Below are positions 9,159-19,400 of a stretch of 64,000 bases of DNA, one piece after another. The stretch spans positions 1 to 64,000 of the forward strand of contig NZ_JAOASO010000041.1 of assembly GCF_030158645.1 (NCBI RefSeq), read 5' to 3'. The notes beneath the pieces were generated by a model. That model searched no databases and was not told where the DNA came from. It saw only the letters and a program-made list of their open reading frames with translations. Made by a program: the position numbers and the translations under genes. Source of the DNA: Hydrogenophaga sp. GTDB lineage: Bacteria; Pseudomonadota; Gammaproteobacteria; Burkholderiales; Burkholderiaceae_C. Position 1 is the stretch's first letter; each line of letters begins with the position of its first letter.

Positions 9159-11060
9159 ATGAGTCAAGCCCAGGGTTACGCCGAGTTCTACCGCCGTTCC
9201 ATCGAAGACCGCGACGCGTTCTGGACCGAACAGGCCGCCCTGGTGGAATGGAAGAAGCCGTTTGACCGCGTCTGCAACCACGACAACCCGCCGTTTGCGC
9301 GTTGGTTCGAAGGTGGTCTCACCAACCTGTGCCACAACGCGGTGGACCGCCACCTGAAGGACCGGGCCGACCAGAACGCGCTGATCTTCGTGTCCACGGA
9401 AACCGACGTGGAGCGCAGCTACAGCTTTCGCGAGTTGCACGCCGAGGTGCAGCGCATGGCGGCGGTCCTGCTCAGCCTGGGCGTGAAGAAGGGCGACCGA
9501 GTCCTGATCTACATGCCGATGATTCCTGAAGCCGCGTTCGCCATGCTGGCCTGCGCGCGCATCGGCGCCATCCATTCGGTGGTGTTCGGCGGCTTTGCCA
9601 GCCACTCGCTGGCCAGTCGCATCGAAGACGCCTCCCCCGTGGTCATCGTCAGTGCCGACGCCGGTTCGCGCGGTGGCAAGGTGGTGGAGTACAAGCCCCT
9701 GCTGGATGAAGCCATCCGCCTCTCGGCGCACAAGCCCGCGCAGGTGGTGATGGTGAACCGCGGTCTGGCGCCGATGAAGCTCACGGCCGGGCGCGACGTG
9801 GACTACGCCAGCGCACGCGACCAGCACCTGGACACCGTGGTGCCCTGCGAATGGGTCGACGCCACCCACCCGAGCTACACGCTCTACACCAGCGGCACCA
9901 CCGGCAAACCCAAGGGCGTGCAGCGCGACACCGGTGGCTACGCCGTCGCCTTGGCCGCGAGCATGAAGCACGTCTTCATGGGCGAGCCCGGTGAAACCTA
10001 CTTCTCCACCAGCGACATCGGCTGGGTGGTGGGCCACAGCTACATCGTGTACGGCCCGCTGATCGCCGGCATGGCCACCATCATGTACGAGGGTTTGCCC
10101 ATCCGGCCCGATGCCGGCATCTGGTGGCACCTGGTGGAAAAGTACAAGGTCAGCGTCATGTTCAGCGCGCCCACGGCGGTGCGCGTGCTCAAGAAGTACG
10201 ACGCCTCGTTCATCAAGGACCACGACCTTTCCAGCCTCAAGGCCTTGTTCCTGGCGGGCGAACCGCTGGACGAACCGACCGCGCAATGGATCGCCGACGC
10301 CCTGGGCAAGCCCATCATCGACAACTACTGGCAGACCGAAACCGGCTGGCCCATCTTGTCGCTGTGCAACGGCGTTGAGCCGGCCAACAGCAAGTTCGGA
10401 TCGCCCGGGCGCGCGGTGTATGGCTACAACGTGAAGCTGCTCGACGACCAGACCGGCGCCGAACTCACCGAGCCAGGGCAAAAAGGGGTGGTCGCCATTG
10501 AAGGGCCGTTGCCGCCCGGGTGCATGCAGACCGTGTGGCGTGACGATGAGCGCTTCGTCAAGACCTACTGGTCCAGCGTGCCCGGGAAGCTGGTCTACAG
10601 CACCTTCGACTGGGGCATCAAGGACGAGGACGGTTACTTCTTCATCCTCGGCCGCACCGACGACGTGATCAACGTGGCGGGCCATCGCCTGGGCACGCGC
10701 GAGATCGAAGAAAGCATTTCCAGCCATCCGCGTGTGGCCGAGGTGGCGGTGGTCGGTGTGGCCGATGAACTCAAGGGCCAGGTGGCCATGGCGTTTGCCG
10801 TGGTCAAGGACGCCGCCACCCTGACCGACGACGCCTCGCGCCTGAAGCTCGAAGGCGAGGTGATGAAACTGGTGGACGAACAACTCGGCGCGGTGGCGCG
10901 GCCGGCGCGGGTGCGGTTTGTCTCGGTGCTGCCCAAAACCCGCAGCGGCAAACTGCTGCGTCGGGCCATCCAGGCCGTGTGCGAAGGGCGCGACCCGGGC
11001 GACCTGACCACCATGGACGACCCGGCTGCGCTGCAGCAGATCCGGGATCTGCTGGCCTGA
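9159..11060 (+). CDS. prpE: propionyl-CoA synthetase (propionate-CoA ligase)
   Basis: PrpE activates propionate to propionyl-CoA through a propionyl-AMP intermediate. The 633 residues match E. coli PrpE (628 residues) end to end, including the N-terminal HDNPPFARWF and TNLCHNAVDRHL blocks that separate PrpE from ordinary acetyl-CoA synthetase. The AMP-binding P-loop YTSGTTGKPKG is at 243-253, the aromatic core DNYWQTETGWPI near 388, the hinge ILGRTDDVINVAGHRLGTRE near 509, and the catalytic lysine K598 is in TRSGKLLRR. No prpB, prpC or prpD genes are nearby, so it may serve general short-chain acid activation. The 5' region 9081-9158 is AT-rich (CATAATTATGAATT) and probably holds its promoter. 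Confidence 0.95.
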   Translation: MSQAQGYAEFYRRSIEDRDAFWTEQAALVEWKKPFDRVCNHDNPPFARWFEGGLTNLCHNAVDRHLKDRADQNALIFVSTETDVERSYSFRELHAEVQRMAAVLLSLGVKKGDRVLIYMPMIPEAAFAMLACARIGAIHSVVFGGFASHSLASRIEDASPVVIVSADAGSRGGKVVEYKPLLDEAIRLSAHKPAQVVMVNRGLAPMKLTAGRDVDYASARDQHLDTVVPCEWVDATHPSYTLYTSGTTGKPKGVQRDTGGYAVALAASMKHVFMGEPGETYFSTSDIGWVVGHSYIVYGPLIAGMATIMYEGLPIRPDAGIWWHLVEKYKVSVMFSAPTAVRVLKKYDASFIKDHDLSSLKALFLAGEPLDEPTAQWIADALGKPIIDNYWQTETGWPILSLCNGVEPANSKFGSPGRAVYGYNVKLLDDQTGAELTEPGQKGVVAIEGPLPPGCMQTVWRDDERFVKTYWSSVPGKLVYSTFDWGIKDEDGYFFILGRTDDVINVAGHRLGTREIEESISSHPRVAEVAVVGVADELKGQVAMAFAVVKDAATLTDDASRLKLEGEVMKLVDEQLGAVARPARVRFVSVLPKTRSGKLLRRAIQAVCEGRDPGDLTTMDDPAALQQIRDLLA

Positions 11061-11124
11061 GGGCCTTGCAGGGCCGCCGCCCGGATTGCTGACCGGGTCG
11101 CGGCATGGTCGTTTTCGGGCTTTC

Positions 11125-11143
11125 TAAGTATGATCCATGCTTA
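11125..11143. promoter_or_regulatory. imperfect palindrome overlapping the first possible start of the ArsR gene
   Basis: The sequence TAAGTATGATCCATGCTTA is an inverted repeat (TAAG-x-ATG / CAT-x-CTTA) with a three-base centre. It covers the ATG at 11137. This is the expected size and place for an ArsR-family operator used for autoregulation, and it argues that translation begins at a later ATG. Confidence 0.5.
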
Positions 11144-11157
11144 TATTCACACGAGCG

Positions 11158-11541
11158 ATGGGTGCCATGGACAAGATGATCGAATCCGAAGGCCAGGTGG
11201 AGCGGGTGCGGGTTTTTGAACTCGCTGCCGAGCTCTTTGGCGTGCTGGCCACCCCCATGCGGCTGCGCATCCTCAGCGCGCTGTGTGACCGCGAGAAGTC
11301 GGTGTCGCAGCTGTTGCAAGAGATCGACACCACCCAGCCCAACCTGTCGCAACACCTGAACCTGCTCTACCGCTCGGGCGTGTTGGCCAAGCGCAAGGAC
11401 GGCACTCAGGTGATCTACCGGGTGCAGAGCGAAAAGGCGGTGATGTTGTGCCGCACTGTGTGCACACAGATCGCGATCGAGATCGACGAGCCCAGCGCCG
11501 TGCCGCCTTCAGAGCGGCTTTCACCCCGGGTGACATCCTGA
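11158..11541 (+). CDS. ArsR-family winged-helix regulator
   Basis: A small DNA-binding repressor of about 127 residues. The core LATPMRLRILSALCDREKSV, followed by the recognition helix region TTQPNLSQHLNLLYRSGVLA and the wing KRKDGTQVIYRV, is typical of ArsR/SmtB proteins. No metal-binding CVC motif is present. Instead there are isolated cysteines in SALCDREK and near the C terminus in VMLCRTVCTQ, an arrangement that recalls persulphide or redox sensors of the BigR/SqrR type; that is inference. I place the start at ATG 11158 (11167 is also possible) because the palindrome at 11125-11143 covers the earlier ATG at 11137. The next gene is sucA, 178 bases downstream on the same strand. Confidence 0.88.
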   Translation: MGAMDKMIESEGQVERVRVFELAAELFGVLATPMRLRILSALCDREKSVSQLLQEIDTTQPNLSQHLNLLYRSGVLAKRKDGTQVIYRVQSEKAVMLCRTVCTQIAIEIDEPSAVPPSERLSPRVTS

Positions 11542-11719
11542 CGTCATCGCGCTGTCGCCAAACCTTTTTCCTCACGCGCGGCCCAAGGTGGCACAATCCC
11601 GAGTTGCAGTCAGGTCCTTCCACAGTCACTGTCGCATCCGCATAACGGTCAAGCCGTGCAGCGGAAGGTTTTTCTAACCAGCTAATGTTTCCTGCAGGGA
11701 AACGGAGGTCAGCGGATTT

Positions 11720-14611
11720 ATGAGCGATTCCCAAGCCAATGGGGGCAACGTCTATGTTGCCTACAAGACCAACTCGTACCTCTTCGGCGGCAATGCGCCG
11801 TACGTGGAAGAGATGTACGAGAACTACCTCGCCAACCCCGGCAGCGTGCCGGACAACTGGCGCAGTTATTTCGATGCACTGCAACACGTGCCCGCCGGCG
11901 ATGGGTCTGATGCCCGCGACGTTCCCCACCAGCCCGTCATCAACGCTTTTGCCGACCGCGCCAAGCAGGGTGGCACCAAAGTCGTCATCGCCGCTGGCGC
12001 CGACTCCGACCTGGGCCGCAAGCGCGTTGCCGTCCAGCAGCTGATTGCTGCTTACCGCAACGTGGGTGCCCGCTGGGCCGACCTCGATCCGCTCAAGCGC
12101 GCTGAGCGCGACAACATTCCCGAACTCGATCTGGCGTTCTACGGCTTTGCAGACGCCGATCTGGAAACCATCTTCAACACGAGCAACACCTTCTTCGGCA
12201 AGGAGACGATGTCCCTGCGCGAGTTGCTCAATGCCCTGCGTGAAACCTACTGCGGCTCCATCGGCGCCGAGTACATGTACATCACCGACCAGAGCCAGAA
12301 GCGCTGGTGGCAGGAGCGTCTGGAGAGCACGCGCTCCAAGCCGGCCTACAACGCCGAGAAGAAGAAACACATCCTCGATCGCCTGACCGCGGCCGAAGGC
12401 CTCGAGCGTTTCCTGCACACGAAGTACGTCGGCCAGAAGCGCTTTTCGCTCGAAGGTGGCGAGAGCTTCATCGCGTCCATGGACGAACTGATCCGCCAGG
12501 CGGGCCAGGTCGGCATCCAGGAAATCGTGATCGGCATGGCCCACCGTGGCCGCCTGAACGTGCTGGTGAACACCCTGGGCAAGATGCCCAAGGACCTGTT
12601 CGCCGAGTTCGACCACACCGCGCCCGAAGACCTGCCTTCCGGCGACGTGAAATACCACCAGGGCTTCAGCTCCGACGTGACCACCCCCGGCGGGCCGGTC
12701 CATCTCTCGCTGGCGTTCAACCCCTCGCACTTGGAGATCGTCAACCCCGTGGTGGAAGGCTCGGTGCGCGCCCGCATGGACCGCCGTGGCGATCCGCTGG
12801 GCAAGCAGGTGCTGCCGGTGCTGGTGCACGGCGACGCGGCCTTTGCCGGCCAGGGCGTGGTGATGGAAACGCTGGCGCTGGCCGAGACGCGTGGTTACTC
12901 CACCGGTGGCACGGTGCATCTGGTGATCAACAACCAGATCGGTTTCACCACCTCCGACCCGCGCGACAGCCGCTCCACGCTGTATTGCTCCGACGTCGTC
13001 AAGATGATCGAGTCGCCGGTGCTGCACGTGAACGGCGACGACCCCGAGGCCGTGGTGTACGCCACCCAGCTCGCGCTTGAATTCCGCATGGCCTTCCAGA
13101 AAGACGTGGTGGTCGACATCGTGTGCTTCCGCAAGCTGGGCCACAACGAGCAGGACACCCCGAGCCTGACCCAGCCGCTGATGTACAAGAAGATCGCGGC
13201 CCACCCCGGCACGCGCAAGCTGTACGCCGACAAGCTGGTCGCGCAGGGCCTGGGCGAGTCGATCGGTGACGACATGGTCAAGGCCTACCGCGCTGCGCTG
13301 GACGACGGCCGCCACACGGTGGACCCGGTGCTCACCAACTTCAAGAGCAAGTTCGCGGTCGACTGGAGCCCCTACCTCAACAAGAAGTGGACCGACAGCT
13401 CCGACTCCGCCATCCCCATGGCCGAGTGGAAGCGCCTGTCGGAACGCCTCACCACGATCCCCGACACCATCTCGCCACACCAGTTGGTGAAGAAGGTGTA
13501 CGCCGACCGCGCGGCCATGGGCCGTGGCGAGATTCCGGTGGACTGGGGCATGGGCGAGCACATGGCGTTTGCCTCGCTGGTGGCCAGCGGCTTCCCGGTG
13601 CGCCTCTCGGGTGAAGACTGCGGCCGCGGCACCTTCACGCACCGCCACGCCGTGATTCACGACCAGAACCGCGAGAAGTTCGACGAGGGCACCTACGTGC
13701 CGCTGCAGAACGTGGCCGACAACCAGGCTCCGTTCGTGGTGATCGATTCCATCCTGTCCGAAGAAGCGGTGCTGGCCTTCGAGTACGGCTACGCCTCCAA
13801 CGACCCGAACACGCTGGTGATCTGGGAAGCGCAGTTCGGCGACTTCGTCAACGGCGCGCAGGTCGTGATCGACCAGTTCATCGCCTCCGGTGAAGTGAAG
13901 TGGGGCCGTGTCAACGGCATCACGCTGATGCTGCCGCACGGCTACGAAGGTCAGGGCCCGGAGCACAGCTCGGCGCGCCTGGAGCGCTTCATGCAGATGG
14001 CGGCCGACACCAACATGCAGATCGTGCAGCCCACCACGGCCAGCCAGATCTTCCATGTGCTGCGTCGCCAGATGATCCGTGGGCTGCGCAAGCCGCTGAT
14101 CATCTTCACGCCCAAGTCGCTGCTGCGGAACAAGGACGCGACCTCGCCGCTGTCCGAGTTCACCAAAGGCGGTTTCCAGACCGTGATCCCCGACCAGAAC
14201 GCCGATGTGGCGAAGAAGGCCGAGAAGGTCAAGCGCGTCATCTGCTGCTCGGGCAAGGTGTACTACGACCTGGTGAAGAAGCGCGAGGAGCGCGAATCCG
14301 ACGACGTGGCCATCATCCGTGTGGAGCAGCTCTACCCGTTCCCGCACAAGGTGTTTGGTGCCGAACTGCGCAAGTACCCCAACGCCACCGACATCGTGTG
14401 GTGCCAGGACGAGCCGCAAAACCAGGGCGCCTGGTTCTTTGTGCAGCACTACATCCACGAGAACATGCTCGACGGACAGAAGCTCGGCTACGCCGGTCGC
14501 GCCGCCTCCGCCTCGCCGGCGGTGGGTTACTCGCACCTGCACCAGGAACAGCAGAAGAACCTGATCGACGCCGCCTTCGGCAAGCTCAAGGGCTTCATCC
14601 TCACCAAGTAA
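11720..14611 (+). CDS. sucA: 2-oxoglutarate dehydrogenase E1 component
   Basis: SucA is the ThDP-dependent E1 of the 2-oxoglutarate dehydrogenase complex in the TCA cycle. The 963 residues (E. coli 933) start with the usual N-terminal segment (NSYLFGGNAPYVEEMYENYL, then NWRSYFDAL). Family stretches then follow in order: IGMAHRGRLNVLVN, KYHQGFSSD, HLSLAFNPSHLEIVNPVVEG, HGDAAFAGQGVV, VINNQIGFTTSDPRDSRST, FRKLGHNEQDTPSLTQP, and near the C terminus QDEPQNQGAWFFVQHY. The ATG follows ACGGAGGTCAGCGGATTT. The 178-base leader after the ArsR gene has a possible CACAAT -10 at 11592-11597 with a poor -35. It heads a sucA-sucB-lpd cluster. Confidence 0.97.
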   Translation: MSDSQANGGNVYVAYKTNSYLFGGNAPYVEEMYENYLANPGSVPDNWRSYFDALQHVPAGDGSDARDVPHQPVINAFADRAKQGGTKVVIAAGADSDLGRKRVAVQQLIAAYRNVGARWADLDPLKRAERDNIPELDLAFYGFADADLETIFNTSNTFFGKETMSLRELLNALRETYCGSIGAEYMYITDQSQKRWWQERLESTRSKPAYNAEKKKHILDRLTAAEGLERFLHTKYVGQKRFSLEGGESFIASMDELIRQAGQVGIQEIVIGMAHRGRLNVLVNTLGKMPKDLFAEFDHTAPEDLPSGDVKYHQGFSSDVTTPGGPVHLSLAFNPSHLEIVNPVVEGSVRARMDRRGDPLGKQVLPVLVHGDAAFAGQGVVMETLALAETRGYSTGGTVHLVINNQIGFTTSDPRDSRSTLYCSDVVKMIESPVLHVNGDDPEAVVYATQLALEFRMAFQKDVVVDIVCFRKLGHNEQDTPSLTQPLMYKKIAAHPGTRKLYADKLVAQGLGESIGDDMVKAYRAALDDGRHTVDPVLTNFKSKFAVDWSPYLNKKWTDSSDSAIPMAEWKRLSERLTTIPDTISPHQLVKKVYADRAAMGRGEIPVDWGMGEHMAFASLVASGFPVRLSGEDCGRGTFTHRHAVIHDQNREKFDEGTYVPLQNVADNQAPFVVIDSILSEEAVLAFEYGYASNDPNTLVIWEAQFGDFVNGAQVVIDQFIASGEVKWGRVNGITLMLPHGYEGQGPEHSSARLERFMQMAADTNMQIVQPTTASQIFHVLRRQMIRGLRKPLIIFTPKSLLRNKDATSPLSEFTKGGFQTVIPDQNADVAKKAEKVKRVICCSGKVYYDLVKKREERESDDVAIIRVEQLYPFPHKVFGAELRKYPNATDIVWCQDEPQNQGAWFFVQHYIHENMLDGQKLGYAGRAASASPAVGYSHLHQEQQKNLIDAAFGKLKGFILTK

Positions 14612-14694
14612 GCCGCTGCTGCCGCCCGGCCCGCGGATGTTGAATCCCGGGTCGGCTGGCTCAGCGCAGTCCGAAACAAACAGGTAGAAGAAAC

Positions 14695-15951
<1,257 letters not shown>

Positions 15952-15966
15952 CCGGCAACCCCCTCT

Positions 15967-15997
15967 GCCAACGCCCCGACAGGGGCGTTGGCCTTTT
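15967..15997 (+). terminator. strong hairpin with T run between sucB and lpd
   Basis: GCCAACGCCCC at 15967-15977 pairs perfectly with GGGGCGTTGGC at 15982-15992 across the tetraloop GACA, then CTTTT. An 11-base-pair perfect stem with this loop is the best terminator-like structure in the window. It sits 16 bases after the sucB stop and 18 bases before the lpd start, so it probably attenuates read-through into lpd or stabilises the sucAB message. Confidence 0.75.
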
Positions 15998-16014
15998 GAA
16001 TTCAGGAATCCAAC

Positions 16015-17442
16015 ATGTCCCAAACATTTGACGTCGTCGTCATTGGCGGTGGCCCCGGTGGCTACATCGCCGCCATCCGCGCAGCCCAACTCGGTTTCAA
16101 GGTCGCCTGCATCGACGAATGGAAAAACGCCGCTGGCGGCCCGGCCCCGGGCGGCACCTGCACCAACGTCGGCTGCATCCCGTCCAAGGCGTTGCTGCAA
16201 TCGTCGGAGCACTTCGACCACGCCAACCACCACTTCGCCGACCACGGCATCACCGCCACCAACGTCAAGATCGACATCGCCAAGATGATCGGCCGCAAAG
16301 ACACCGTGGTGAAGCAGAACAACGACGGCATCCTGTACCTGTTCAAGAAGAACAAGATCTCGTTCTTCCACGGCCGCGGCTCGTTCGCCAAGGCGGTGGA
16401 AGCCGGCTACGAAATCCAGGTCACGGGCGCCAAGGAAGAGCTGCTGACCGCACGCCAGATCATCGTGGCCACCGGCTCCAACGCGCGCGCCTTGCCCGGC
16501 ACGCCGTTCGACGAAGAGACGGTCCTGTCCAACGACGGCGCGCTGCGTCTGGGTGCCGTGCCCAAGAAGATGGTGCTGATCGGCTCCGGCGTGATCGGCC
16601 TGGAAATGGGTTCGGTCTGGCGCCGGCTGGGCTCGGATGTGACCATTCTTGAAGGCCTGCCCACGTTCCTGGGTGCGGTGGACGAGCAGATCGCCAAGGA
16701 AGCCAAGAAGGCGTTCGACAAGCAGGGTCTGAAGATCGAGCTGGGCGTGAAGGTCGGCGAGATCAAGACCACCAAAAAGGGCGTGAGCGTGGCCTACACC
16801 AACGCCAAGGGCGAAGCCCAGTCGCTGGACGCCGACAAGCTCATCGTCTCCATCGGTCGCGTGCCCAACACCATCGGCCTCAACGCCGAAGCGGTGGGCC
16901 TGCAGCTGGACGAGCGCGGCGCCATCGTGGTGGACGCCGAATGCCGCACCAACCTCAAGGGTGTGTGGGCGGTGGGTGACGTGGTGCGCGGCCCGATGCT
17001 GGCGCACAAGGCGGAAGAAGAGGGCGTGGCCGTGGCCGAGCGCATCGCCGGCCAGCACGGCCATGTGAACTTCAACACCATCCCCTGGGTGATCTACACC
17101 AGCCCCGAGATCGCCTGGGTGGGCGAGACCGAGCAGCAGCTCAAGGCGCGTGGCGCCGCGTACAAGGCCGGCACCTTCCCATTTCTGGCCAACGGCCGCG
17201 CGCGTGCGCTGGGCGACACCACCGGCATGGTCAAGTTCCTGGCCGATGCCGTCTCTGACGAGATTCTGGGCGTGCACATCGTCGGCCCGCAGGCCAGCGA
17301 GCTGATCGCCGAAGCCGTGGTGGCCATGGAATTCAAGGCCAGCGCCGAAGACATCGCGCGCATCTGCCACGCGCACCCCTCGCTGTCGGAGGCGACGAAA
17401 GAAGCCGCGCTGGCGGTGGACAAGCGCACGTTGAACTTCTGA
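16015..17442 (+). CDS. lpd: dihydrolipoamide dehydrogenase (OGDH E3)
   Basis: A 475-residue flavoprotein E3 without a lipoyl domain, matching the usual family length. FAD-binding GGGPGGYIAAIRA is at the N terminus, the redox disulphide is C49/C54 in [16 protein letters not shown], the NAD-binding motif is GSGVIGLEMGSVW and the catalytic pair is H454/E459 in CHAHPSLSEAT. The position after sucB marks it as the partner of 2-oxoglutarate dehydrogenase, and it may also serve the glycine cleavage system. The hairpin at 15967-15997 separates it from sucB. Confidence 0.96.
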   Translation: MSQTFDVVVIGGGPGGYIAAIRAAQLGFKVACIDEWKNAAGGPAPGGTCTNVGCIPSKALLQSSEHFDHANHHFADHGITATNVKIDIAKMIGRKDTVVKQNNDGILYLFKKNKISFFHGRGSFAKAVEAGYEIQVTGAKEELLTARQIIVATGSNARALPGTPFDEETVLSNDGALRLGAVPKKMVLIGSGVIGLEMGSVWRRLGSDVTILEGLPTFLGAVDEQIAKEAKKAFDKQGLKIELGVKVGEIKTTKKGVSVAYTNAKGEAQSLDADKLIVSIGRVPNTIGLNAEAVGLQLDERGAIVVDAECRTNLKGVWAVGDVVRGPMLAHKAEEEGVAVAERIAGQHGHVNFNTIPWVIYTSPEIAWVGETEQQLKARGAAYKAGTFPFLANGRARALGDTTGMVKFLADAVSDEILGVHIVGPQASELIAEAVVAMEFKASAEDIARICHAHPSLSEATKEAALAVDKRTLNF

Positions 17443-17455
17443 ACCGGCACTGGTC

Positions 17456-18553
17456 TTGAGCGTTCGCAGCACCTACGAAGCCGCGCTGAAAGAGCGCGGC
17501 TACACAACCGATCCCGCCCAGCAGCGTGCCATCGACGCGCTGGAGCGGTGCGCCACCGAGTGGGCGGAATACAAACAGCGCCGTTCCAACTCGCTCAAAA
17601 AGCTCTTCATCAAGCCCGAGATTCCGCGCGGCGTGTACATGTTCGGCGGCGTGGGCCGGGGCAAAAGCTTCTTGATGGATTGTTTCTTCAACGCGGTGCC
17701 GCTCAAGCGCAAAACGCGCCTGCACTTTCACGAGTTCATGCGCGAGGTGCACCGCGAACTGCGCGAGTTGCAGGGCACGGTGAATCCGCTGGACGAGCTG
17801 GGCCTGCGGATCGCCAAGCGTTACAAGCTGATCTGCTTTGACGAGTTCCACGTGGCGGACGTGACCGACGCCATGATCCTGCACCGCCTGCTGGATGCGT
17901 TGTTCAAGGCCGGCGTGGGTTTCGTCACCACGTCGAACTTCCACCCGGACGGCCTCTACCCCGACGGCTTGCACCGCGACCGCATCCTCCCCGCCATCGA
18001 GCTGCTCAAGGAGCGGCTGGAGGTGCTGAGCGTGGACAACGGCACCGACTACCGCCAGCGCACCCTCAACCACATCGAGCTCTACCACTGCCCGCTGGGG
18101 CCACAGGCCGATGCGTCGATGGAGGCCACCTTCAACGAGCTGGCTGAAGCGGGTGACCAGGATCCCGTGATGCAGATCGAGTCGCGCCAGATCCGGGCCG
18201 TGCGCCGGGCCGGCGGCGTGATCTGGTTCGATTTCTGCACCCTGTGTGGCGGGCCGCGTTCACAGAACGACTACCTGGAAATCGCCACCCAGTTCCACAC
18301 GGTGATGCTGTCCAACGTGCCGCAGATGCAGGTGCGTCAGGCGTCGGAGGCGCGGCGATTCACCTGGCTGATCGACGTGCTCTACGACCGCCGCGTCAAG
18401 CTGGTCATGTCGGCTGCCGTGCAACCCGAAGCGCTGTACCTCGAAGGGCCCATGTCGCATGAATTTCCGCGCACGGTCTCCCGCTTGAGCGAAATGCAAT
18501 CGGAGGAGTTCCTGGCCCTGGAGCACCGGCTGGTGGACACCGGTTTGACGTGA
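17456..18553 (+). CDS. zapE: AFG1/ZapE-family P-loop ATPase
   Basis: ZapE is an ATPase that interacts with the FtsZ division ring in E. coli and belongs to the AFG1 (LACE1) family. The 365 residues start MSVRSTYEAALKERGY from a TTG codon, 13 bases after the lpd stop; the only other way to begin would delete conserved N-terminal sequence. The Walker A motif GGVGRGKS is at 64-71, Walker B is in LICFDEFHVADVTDAM, and the sensor-like TTSNFHPDGLYPDGL and arginine-rich C-terminal FTWLIDVLYDRRVKL are conserved. It is probably co-transcribed with lpd, a common order in Comamonadaceae, and converges with the phosphatase gene. Confidence 0.93.
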   Translation: MSVRSTYEAALKERGYTTDPAQQRAIDALERCATEWAEYKQRRSNSLKKLFIKPEIPRGVYMFGGVGRGKSFLMDCFFNAVPLKRKTRLHFHEFMREVHRELRELQGTVNPLDELGLRIAKRYKLICFDEFHVADVTDAMILHRLLDALFKAGVGFVTTSNFHPDGLYPDGLHRDRILPAIELLKERLEVLSVDNGTDYRQRTLNHIELYHCPLGPQADASMEATFNELAEAGDQDPVMQIESRQIRAVRRAGGVIWFDFCTLCGGPRSQNDYLEIATQFHTVMLSNVPQMQVRQASEARRFTWLIDVLYDRRVKLVMSAAVQPEALYLEGPMSHEFPRTVSRLSEMQSEEFLALEHRLVDTGLT

Positions 18554-18589
18554 CGATTGGCGTTGACAGCGAAGCCCGCTGCGCGGGAT

Positions 18590-19348
18590 TCAGCTCAGCG
18601 GCTCCAGCTTCACGATCACGATCGACAGGTTGTCGCCTGCGCCCTTGGCACGCGTGCGCGCCTTCTGGATCAGGAACTCGCAAGCCTCGCGCGGCGACAG
18701 CATGGCGATCGTGCTGGCCAGTTCTTCGGGCGTGAAGTAGTGCCACACGCCGTCGCTGCAGGCCATCAGCGCCTCGCCTGGCGTGAGTTGCGGCACCACG
18801 TGCAGATCCACCGGCGGGTCGTTCTCGGTGCCCAGGCAACCCATGAGGATGTTGGCGTGCGGGTGGTCCAGGGCTTCCTGCTCGCTCAGCTCGCCCTGGT
18901 TGACCAGGGTCTGCACGTACGAGTGGTCCATGGTGCGAAACACCATGCGGCCGTTGCGGAAGTGGTAGATCCGCGAGTCGCCGGCGTGCACCCAGTGGCT
19001 CTCACCGTCGGGGTCGATCAGGAAGGCGGCGATCGTGCTGTGCGGCTCCTGTTCGGCCGACACGGCGGTGAGCTTGATCACCAGGTGCGACTCTTCAACG
19101 ATCTGGCGCAGCAAGGCAGACGCGTCGTCGGTGTCCGGGTCGTAACGCTCGAACAGCTGACGCGCCGTGAGCATCACCTGATCCGACGCCTTGCGACCGC
19201 CACTGCGTCCGCCCATGCCGTCGGCCAGCACGGCCAGCATGCAACTGCCGTGGCGTGGGTGGTTCAGCAGGCACACCTGGTCTTGCTGGTAGTCGCGGTC
19301 TCCCCGGTGGATGCCGGTGGAAGCCTGGATGCGGTAGCCTTTGGACAT
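18590..19348 (-). CDS. PP2C-family serine/threonine phosphatase
   Basis: A 252-residue metal-dependent phosphatase. The PP2C motifs are visible in order: RDYQQDQVCL near residue 22, LADGMGGRSGGRKAS with the metal-binding Asp-Gly, HAGDSRIYHFRNG, the QALT-like DHSYVQTLVNQGELS, ACSDGVWHYF and AGDNLSIVIVKLE. These match the PrpC/Stp type that dephosphorylates proteins phosphorylated by Hanks-type kinases. No kinase gene is in the window. The start is set at the ATG before SKGYRIQAS; longer versions run toward the divergent helicase gene. Its direct target is unknown. Confidence 0.92.
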   Translation of the reverse strand: MSKGYRIQASTGIHRGDRDYQQDQVCLLNHPRHGSCMLAVLADGMGGRSGGRKASDQVMLTARQLFERYDPDTDDASALLRQIVEESHLVIKLTAVSAEQEPHSTIAAFLIDPDGESHWVHAGDSRIYHFRNGRMVFRTMDHSYVQTLVNQGELSEQEALDHPHANILMGCLGTENDPPVDLHVVPQLTPGEALMACSDGVWHYFTPEELASTIAMLSPREACEFLIQKARTRAKGAGDNLSIVIVKLEPLS

Positions 19349-19400
19349 ATGAATCAGTCGTTGTTCGGGTGCCGTTGGTTGCACGCAATGGTATCCAGTT

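Noticed and set aside
11589-11608. A sigma-54-like TGGCAC and TTGCA upstream of sucA
   Set aside because: The two blocks are separated by nine bases instead of five, so the site would not be recognised as a -24/-12 promoter.
15967-15992. A possible attachment or recombination site
   Set aside because: It is a plain hairpin with a T run between two operon genes, best explained as a terminator or attenuator.
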